Assembly (NCBI RefSeq): GCF_024205745.1
Contig: NZ_CP073117.1
Coordinates: 1,798,001-1,862,000, forward strand
Reading direction: 5' to 3'
DNA from: Neisseria subflava
GTDB lineage: Bacteria; Pseudomonadota; Gammaproteobacteria; Burkholderiales; Neisseriaceae
Length of the DNA: 64,000 bases
How positions within the stretch are numbered: position 1 is the first letter of the stretch; every line of letters begins with the position of its first letter. The notes beneath the pieces are model-generated. The model saw only the letters and a program-made list of their open reading frames with translations. It did not search any database and was not told the DNA's origin. The translations under genes were made by a program, and so were the position numbers. Positions 58,781-64,000 of the stretch are shown in pieces.

Positions 58781-59593
58781 ATGCAGACAACCATCGCCAT
58801 CAATTCCGAAACACCCGCCCCCGCCAAAGACCTCGGACACCGCCACTACAACGGCAAAGGCATCGTCCATTCCGTAGAATCCTGCGGCGCAGTGGACGGT
58901 CCGGGTTTGCGCTACGTGCTCTTTTTGCAAGGTTGCCTGATGCGTTGCCTGTATTGCCATAATCGCGATACTTGGGATTTTCATACCGAGCAGGCGCAGG
59001 AATTGGATGTGGCAACTGTGATGAAGCAGGTCATGACCTATCGTCATTATCTGCGTGCGACAGGTGGAGGTGTAACGGCAACCGGCGGCGAGCCGTTATT
59101 GCAATATGAGTTTGTACGCGATTGGTTTACGGCCTGTCGGGAACACGATATCCATACCTGTCTCGACAGCAATGGCTATGCTTTGCACTATGATTCGATT
59201 TTGGATGATTTGCTCGATCATACCAATTTAGTCATGCTCGACTTAAAACAAATCGATCCTGAAATTCATAAAGTGCTTGTCGGTATCCCAAATACCAAAA
59301 CGCTGAAATTCGCGCGCTATCTTGCCGAACGCAATCAGCCGACGCGGGTACGTTATGTGGTTGTTCCAGGCTATACCGATGATGAGCGTTCAGCGCATTT
59401 ATTGGGCGAGTTTATCGGTGATATGGAGAATGTCGAAATGGTCGAGCTTTTGCCGTATCACGAATTGGGCGCACATAAATGGGCTTTGTGCGGCGACGAA
59501 TACAAATTAAAAGGCGTACATCCGCCGCCTAAAGAAACCATTTTGAAAATCAAAGAAATATTAGAGAGTTACGGAAAGAACATCATTTATTAA
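58781..59593 (+). CDS. pflA: Pyruvate formate-lyase activating enzyme
   Basis: 270 residues, radical [11 protein letters not shown] with C52, C56, C59 as 4Fe-4S ligands, then TGGEPLLQ. It installs the glycyl radical on PflB G736. 190 bp of poor sequence and a toxin remnant separate it from pflB, so it may have its own promoter or read through from pflB. Closed by a DUS terminator. Confidence 0.95.
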   Translation: MQTTIAINSETPAPAKDLGHRHYNGKGIVHSVESCGAVDGPGLRYVLFLQGCLMRCLYCHNRDTWDFHTEQAQELDVATVMKQVMTYRHYLRATGGGVTATGGEPLLQYEFVRDWFTACREHDIHTCLDSNGYALHYDSILDDLLDHTNLVMLDLKQIDPEIHKVLVGIPNTKTLKFARYLAERNQPTRVRYVVVPGYTDDERSAHLLGEFIGDMENVEMVELLPYHELGAHKWALCGDEYKLKGVHPPPKETILKIKEILESYGKNIIY

Positions 59594-59600
59594 AATAGGA

Positions 59601-59643
59601 AAAGGCCGTCTGAAACGAGATAATCAGTTTCAGACGGCCTTTT
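59601..59643. terminator. DUS inverted-pair terminator (bidirectional)
   Basis: AAAGGCCGTCTGAAAC ... GTTTCAGACGGCCTTT between the converging pflA and proS genes. Confidence 0.88.
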
Positions 59644-59659
59644 CATGATTGAAAAAGAC

Positions 59660-61372
59660 TTAAGCGTTCAATGCGGCCAAAACCTTGGCAACAACTTCTG
59701 ATACCGCAACGGCTTGAGCTTGATTGTCACGGCGTTCGGCATATTCAACATTGCCTTCTTTTAAGGCGCGATCACCGATTACGATGCGGTGAGGAATACC
59801 CAACAGCTCGGAGTCATTCAGCAATACGCCCGCACGTTCGTCGCGGTCATCCAACAATACATCCGCACCGGCAGCCAAAAGCTCGGCATAGATTTTGTCA
59901 GCGGCTTCGCGTACGGCTTCAGATTTTTTGTAGTTCATCGGCACGATAACGACTTCAAACGGTGCCATTGCTTTGGTCCAAACAATGCCTTTTTCGTCGT
60001 TGTTTTGCTCGATGGCGGCGGCAACAACGCGGGTAATACCGATACCGTAGCAGCCCATTTCCATGATTTGGGATTTGCCGTTATTGTCCAAGAAGCTGAC
60101 ATTCATGGCTTGGGTATATTTGTCGCGTAATTGGAAAACGTGGCCGACTTCAATACCGCGCGCCAGTTTCAGACGGCCTTGTTCGTCGGGGCTGATGTCG
60201 CCTTCGATGACATTGCGCAAATCGACAAATTCAGGCTCGGCAGCATCGCGGCCGAAGTTGAAGCCGGTATAGTGGTAGTCGTCTTCGTTCGCGCCGATAA
60301 CCCAGTCTGCACCTTTTTCGGTGGCAAAATCAGCATAGACTTTACCTTTGAAGTTGACAGGGCCGAGAGAGCCTCCATTTGCACCGAGCTGTTCAACAAT
60401 CGCGGCAGGGCTTGCCATGGTCAGTGGCGATTTCACGCCGGCCAGTTTTTCTGCCTTGATGTCGTTAAATTCATGGTCGCCGCGTAACAGAAGCAGGACG
60501 AGTTCGCCTTCGTTTTCGCCTTCAACCACGATGGATTTGAGGGTTTGTTCAACCGGAATATTGAGGAATTCAACCAAAGACTCAATGGTTTTGACGTTTG
60601 GCGTATGTACTTTGGTCAACTCGGCCTGAGCAGCAGCGCGTTCGCTTTTAAGCGGCAAAGTCGGTGCCAATTCGATATTGGCGGCGTAATCGGAAGTGTC
60701 GCTATATGCAATAACGTCTTCGCCGCTTTCAGCCAATACTTGGAATTCGTGAGAACCGGTACCGCCGATGCTGCCGGTATCTGCAGCAACAGGACGGAAT
60801 TTCAAACCCAAACGGGTGAAGATACGGCAATAAGCGTCGTACATGTCTTGATAGGTCGTCTGAAGCGAGGCATAGTCGGCATGGAAGGAATAAGCGTCTT
60901 TCATGACGAACTCACGCGCACGCATCACACCAAAGCGCGGACGCACTTCATCGCGGAATTTGGTTTGGATGTGGTAAAAGTTTTTCGGCAGTTGTTTGTA
61001 GCTGTTGATTTCTTTGCGCACAATGTCGGCAATCACTTCTTCGCAAGTCGGACCCATGCAGAAATCACGGTCATGACGGTCTTTCAGGCGCAGCAGTTCC
61101 TTACCGTAAAACTCCCAGCGGCCGGATTCTTGCCACAGTTCGGCAGGTTGTACCACCGGCATCAGCAGCTCCACGCTACCCGCGCGGGCCATTTCTTCGC
61201 GCACGATATTTTCAACTTTGCGCAATACGCGCAGGCCCATCGGCATCCAAGTATAAAGACCGGATGCGTTGGCTTTGATCAAGCCGGCACGAATCATCAG
61301 CTTGTGGCTGGCAAGTGCGGCTTCGGCAGGGGCTTCTTTAAGGGTAGAAATGAAGAACTGGGAGGCTTTCAT
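59660..61372 (-). CDS. proS: Prolyl-tRNA synthetase
   Basis: 570 residues from ATG 61372 ([15 protein letters not shown]); the open frame to 61447 adds a non-conserved leader. Class II motifs: [46 protein letters not shown] and the editing (INS) domain with the GDHE loop. C-terminal anticodon domain ends LAALNA. One DUS-like AGGTCGTCTGAA inside the gene. Confidence 0.97.
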   Translation of the reverse strand: MKASQFFISTLKEAPAEAALASHKLMIRAGLIKANASGLYTWMPMGLRVLRKVENIVREEMARAGSVELLMPVVQPAELWQESGRWEFYGKELLRLKDRHDRDFCMGPTCEEVIADIVRKEINSYKQLPKNFYHIQTKFRDEVRPRFGVMRAREFVMKDAYSFHADYASLQTTYQDMYDAYCRIFTRLGLKFRPVAADTGSIGGTGSHEFQVLAESGEDVIAYSDTSDYAANIELAPTLPLKSERAAAQAELTKVHTPNVKTIESLVEFLNIPVEQTLKSIVVEGENEGELVLLLLRGDHEFNDIKAEKLAGVKSPLTMASPAAIVEQLGANGGSLGPVNFKGKVYADFATEKGADWVIGANEDDYHYTGFNFGRDAAEPEFVDLRNVIEGDISPDEQGRLKLARGIEVGHVFQLRDKYTQAMNVSFLDNNGKSQIMEMGCYGIGITRVVAAAIEQNNDEKGIVWTKAMAPFEVVIVPMNYKKSEAVREAADKIYAELLAAGADVLLDDRDERAGVLLNDSELLGIPHRIVIGDRALKEGNVEYAERRDNQAQAVAVSEVVAKVLAALNA

Positions 61373-61516
61373 GGCGTATTTTTCTTTCTTAAAAATAAGT
61401 GCGTATTGTAACGCAAAATGTATGGCCGCGCGTCTTTTGAATGGCATCTGATGAAATCGGCCGTTGTTTCACAGCGCTTTTGATTCGGGGCGATTTTTAG
61501 GGATGTCAACCCTAAT

Positions 61517-61525
61517 TTATGCACA
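61517..61525 (+). other. DnaA box
   Basis: TTATGCACA, exact match to TTATNCACA, at the left edge of the AT-rich spacer between proS and the esterase gene. Confidence 0.55.
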
Positions 61526-61540
61526 AAGCCGCATAACCTT

Positions 61541-61680
61541 GTTTTACCTATAAATTTTCACTGTATGATTATAGTAAAATCTTATAAATATAACTATTTG
61601 ATTTTATTATGTTTTATTTGATTAAATTTTAGTCAATCTAAGACTTGGTTTGTTCCTAAAGAAAATTTTACGATTACCCA
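61541..61680. other. AT-rich stretch, possible DNA unwinding element
   Basis: About 140 bp of very AT-rich sequence (runs such as TATAAATATAAC and GATTTTATTATG) between the two groups of DnaA boxes. It has no ORF or DUS. Confidence 0.5.
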
Positions 61681-61684
61681 AAGC

Positions 61685-61719
61685 TTATCAACAGATTTAT
61701 CCACAGAGATTGTGTATAG
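61685..61719. other. Cluster of three DnaA boxes (candidate replication origin)
   Basis: TTATCAACA (61685, one mismatch), TTATCCACA (61697, perfect) and TGTGTATAG (61711, reverse, one mismatch) in 35 bp. With the box at 61517 and the AT-rich stretch between, this is origin-like. Confidence 0.55.
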
Positions 61720-61871
61720 ATTTTAAATGCTGTCGGCGTAATGATTTCGCATGATTGGCAAGCCTTGTTTAAAGCAGATTTGGTTGTCTTAAAAAGATGG
61801 GCAACAACACGATAGGCAGGTTTTGCGCTAACATTCTGCTTATTGTTGGTTGTTTCCTTACAAGGAATAAA

Positions 61872-62720
61872 ATGAAAAATTCAGAATTGCATTTGCTGGA
61901 ACGCAGAAAGATGTTTAACGGGCATCAGGAACGGTACCGCCATTTTTCTCAAACCTGCCGGACGGACATGGTATTTGATGTCTATCTGCCGCCACAAGTC
62001 TTAAAAGGTTATCCCGCGCCTGTTTTATATTTTCTTTCCGGCTTAAATAGTGATGGTTCTGAATTGGTTCGGCAAAGCGGAATCCAACGTTTTGCGGCGC
62101 AATGGAATATTATTGTGGTTTTTCCGGATACCTCGCCACGCGGTCAGCATGTTGCCGACAGTGAGGAACATTATCTTGGACAGGGTGCCGGATTTTATGT
62201 CAACGCAACTGAAGCACCTTGGGCGCAGCATTACCAAATGGAAAGCTATATCAGCCAAGAATTGCCTGATTTGATCGAGCATAATTTCCCGGTAACGAAA
62301 GAGCGCAGCATTGCAGGTTTCAGTATGGGTGGGCATGGCGCGCTGCATTTGGCTTTGAACTATCCCGGCCGATATGCTGCGGTTTCTGCCTTTGCACCTT
62401 TATGTCATCTTATCGATACAGAAGGTGGCAGACAGGCGTTGTCAGCTTATTTGGGCCAAAACATGGAAACATGGAAACGCTATGACAGTACAGAGCTGCT
62501 TCAGATCGCCTCGCATAAATTGCCTGTTTTGATTGATGTCGGCAGTGAAGATGCTTTGTATCCTGAAGTTCTGCAACCGGAAGGGTTTGTCCGCTCAGCA
62601 CGCGAAAAAGGTTTCAATATCCAATATAAAGTACGTCCGGGCTATGGGCATGACTATTTCTTTATTGCCAGCTTTATCGATTCGCATATTGAGTTTCACG
62701 CTCAGGCATTAGGGCTTTAA
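61872..62720 (+). CDS. fghA: S-formylglutathione hydrolase
   Basis: 282 residues from ATG 61872 with AAGGAA before it; the frame to 61797 is spurious. Alpha/beta hydrolase of the esterase D family: oxyanion/serine GFSMGGHGA with S151, Asp in VGSEDALYPEV, His in GYGHDYFFIASF. Hydrolyses S-formylglutathione in formaldehyde detoxification. The partner alcohol dehydrogenase is not in the window. Confidence 0.92.
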   Translation: MKNSELHLLERRKMFNGHQERYRHFSQTCRTDMVFDVYLPPQVLKGYPAPVLYFLSGLNSDGSELVRQSGIQRFAAQWNIIVVFPDTSPRGQHVADSEEHYLGQGAGFYVNATEAPWAQHYQMESYISQELPDLIEHNFPVTKERSIAGFSMGGHGALHLALNYPGRYAAVSAFAPLCHLIDTEGGRQALSAYLGQNMETWKRYDSTELLQIASHKLPVLIDVGSEDALYPEVLQPEGFVRSAREKGFNIQYKVRPGYGHDYFFIASFIDSHIEFHAQALGL

Positions 62721-62733
62721 GCAGCATTGAATA

Positions 62734-62780
62734 AAAGGCCGTCTGAAATCCGATTAATGGTCGGATTTCAGACGGCCTTT
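62734..62780. terminator. Long DUS hairpin terminator
   Basis: Perfect 20-bp stem AAAGGCCGTCTGAAATCCGA with a 7-nt loop between the converging fghA and recA genes. Confidence 0.92.
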
Positions 62781-62814
62781 ATTTGGTCTTTTTAACCTTT
62801 AATTTCAAACAGAC

Positions 62815-63861
62815 TTATTCCTCAGGACGTTCACCGTCGGTGTCGTCCAATTTGCCTTCGGTGATATCGACATTGATACCGACTGCCGCACGGATTTTGG
62901 CATCAATTTCGTTGGCAACATCAGGATTTTCTTTCAGCCAAACGCGTACATTATCTTTGCCTTGGCCGATTTTTGCGCCGTTGTAGCTGTACCATGCACC
63001 GGATTTTTCAACGATGTCGTGTTTGACGCCCAAGTCGATCAATTCGCCTTCCCAGCTGATACCTTCGCCGTAAAGAATATCGAATTCGGCTTGACGGAAT
63101 GGAGGCGCAACTTTGTTTTTGATGACTTTGACTTTGGTTTCGTTACCAATGACGTCATCGCCTTTTTTAATCTGACCGGTACGGCGGATATCGAGGCGGA
63201 CGGAGGCGTAGAATTTGAGCGCGTTACCACCGGTCGTGGTTTCAGGGCTGCCGAACATCACGCCGATTTTCATACGGATTTGGTTAATGAAAACAACTAA
63301 TGTATTGGTGCGTTTGATGTGGCCGGTCAGTTTGCGCAGGGCTTGGCTCATCAGGCGGGCTTGCAGGCCGACGTGGCTGTCGCCCATTTCGCCTTCGATC
63401 TCGGCTTTAGGCACAAGTGCGGCTACGGAGTCGACAACAACCATATCGATACCGCCTGAGCGCACCAAGGTATCGCAGATTTCCAATGCCTGTTCGCCGG
63501 TATCCGGTTGGGAGAGATAGAGTTCTTCGACTTTTACACCGAGTTTGCGGGCGTAAATCGGGTCAAAAGCATGCTCGGCATCGATGAATGCGCAGATGCC
63601 ACCATTTTTTTGGCATTGGGCAATGGCTTCGAGACAGAGTGTGGTTTTACCGGAGGATTCCGGGCCGAAAATTTCAACCACGCGGCCGCGGGGCAGACCG
63701 CCAACGCCGAGTGCCAAGTCCACGCCGAGGGAGCCGGTGGAAATAACATCAAGGTTTTCTTCCTGTTGGCTGCCGTCCATTTTCATGATGGAGCCTTTGC
63801 CGAAGTTTTTTTCGATTTGGGCAAGGGCGGCGGCTAAGGCTTTGCTTTTTTCGTCTGACAT
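62815..63861 (-). CDS. recA: Recombinase RecA
   Basis: 348 residues. Walker [10 protein letters not shown] (66-74), Walker [12 protein letters not shown], loop 1 and 2 regions ([50 protein letters not shown]) and an acidic C-terminus. Drives homologous recombination, including natural transformation, for which the DUS-rich genome is suited. A GGAGA ribosome site precedes the ATG. Neisseria lacks a classical LexA box and none is seen. Confidence 0.98.
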   Translation of the reverse strand: MSDEKSKALAAALAQIEKNFGKGSIMKMDGSQQEENLDVISTGSLGVDLALGVGGLPRGRVVEIFGPESSGKTTLCLEAIAQCQKNGGICAFIDAEHAFDPIYARKLGVKVEELYLSQPDTGEQALEICDTLVRSGGIDMVVVDSVAALVPKAEIEGEMGDSHVGLQARLMSQALRKLTGHIKRTNTLVVFINQIRMKIGVMFGSPETTTGGNALKFYASVRLDIRRTGQIKKGDDVIGNETKVKVIKNKVAPPFRQAEFDILYGEGISWEGELIDLGVKHDIVEKSGAWYSYNGAKIGQGKDNVRVWLKENPDVANEIDAKIRAAVGINVDITEGKLDDTDGERPEE

Positions 63862-63950
63862 GTTTTCTCTCCGAAAGGAAATATGAATTGCTAAGAATTT
63901 ATTTAGCTATTATCGCATAAATTAAGAAAAAGTATAGTTTTATTTTTATT

Positions 63951-63994
63951 TTTCAGACGGCCTGTGTTTTTTGTATGCAACAGGCCGTCTGAAA
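63951..63994. terminator. DUS inverted pair upstream of recA
   Basis: TTTCAGACGGCCTG ... CAGGCCGTCTGAAA near the window edge; the gene it serves is outside. Confidence 0.7.
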
Positions 63995-64000
63995 CGTTGA

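Noticed and set aside
60545-61411. 288-codon + strand frame opposite proS
   Set aside because: Antisense shadow of proS with no domain.

Overview
The window is a piece of a commensal Neisseria chromosome. The evidence is the several dozen copies of the DNA uptake sequence core GCCGTCTGAA, mostly in the 12-mer form AGGCCGTCTGAA (the AG-DUS dialect of species such as N. subflava and N. flavescens). Many occur as inverted pairs that serve as intrinsic terminators. Nearly all proteins resemble Neisseria families (NorM, ASBT-type BASS transporter, ComL/BamD, UbiJ, HisZ). An aryl-polyene pigment locus fits a yellow-pigmented commensal better than N. meningitidis or N. gonorrhoeae. No tRNA, rRNA, CRISPR array, complete insertion sequence or prophage was seen.

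Layout. 1-6.2 kb: msbA (3' end cut by the window edge), thrC, a small lipoprotein, rarA and a PaeA-like CBS transporter. 6.3-8.3 kb: a two-gene RNA-repair module, an RNA ligase plus an HD-domain polynucleotide kinase; the ligase reading frame is broken after about seven codons. 8.4-14.2 kb: nadK, ubiJ, an SDR enzyme, murB with a TetR regulator, norM. 14.3-16.5 kb: thioesterase, LpxL-like acyltransferase and family 2 glycosyltransferase, the tailoring triad usually found in aryl-polyene clusters. 16.6-22.6 kb: a YddA/SbmA-type ABC protein, a TonB-dependent receptor, a periplasmic cyclophilin, ygfZ. 22.7-24.8 kb: an AT-rich DUF262/DUF1524 candidate defence gene flanked by a MITE-like inverted repeat and by a foreign-dialect uptake-sequence hairpin. 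24.8-38.2 kb: alaS with an unusual insertion of about 90 residues, a PotD-like lipoprotein, ubiE with a ribonuclease Z remnant in front, DUF971, a CAP-domain protein, ilvD, yceI, a BASS transporter, nnrD and a cytochrome b561-like protein.

38.2-46.8 kb: the aryl-polyene core, two divergent operons from a 110-bp spacer. The leftward arm encodes a chain-length-type ketosynthase, a PlsC-like acyltransferase, two acyl carrier proteins, a membrane protein, an AT-rich lipoprotein, an AMP-ligase/dehydratase fusion and a methyltransferase. The rightward arm encodes dehydratase, ketoreductase and ketosynthase. Together with the 14-16 kb triad this covers starter activation, elongation, tailoring and membrane attachment; no exporter is in the window.

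46.9-64 kb: RDD protein, holA-lptE, pgeF, rluD and bamD with overlapping divergent start codons, hisZ-purA, pflB and pflA separated by a DUF596 gene and a toxin fragment, proS, an AT-rich spacer with clustered DnaA boxes (candidate replication origin), an S-formylglutathione hydrolase and recA.
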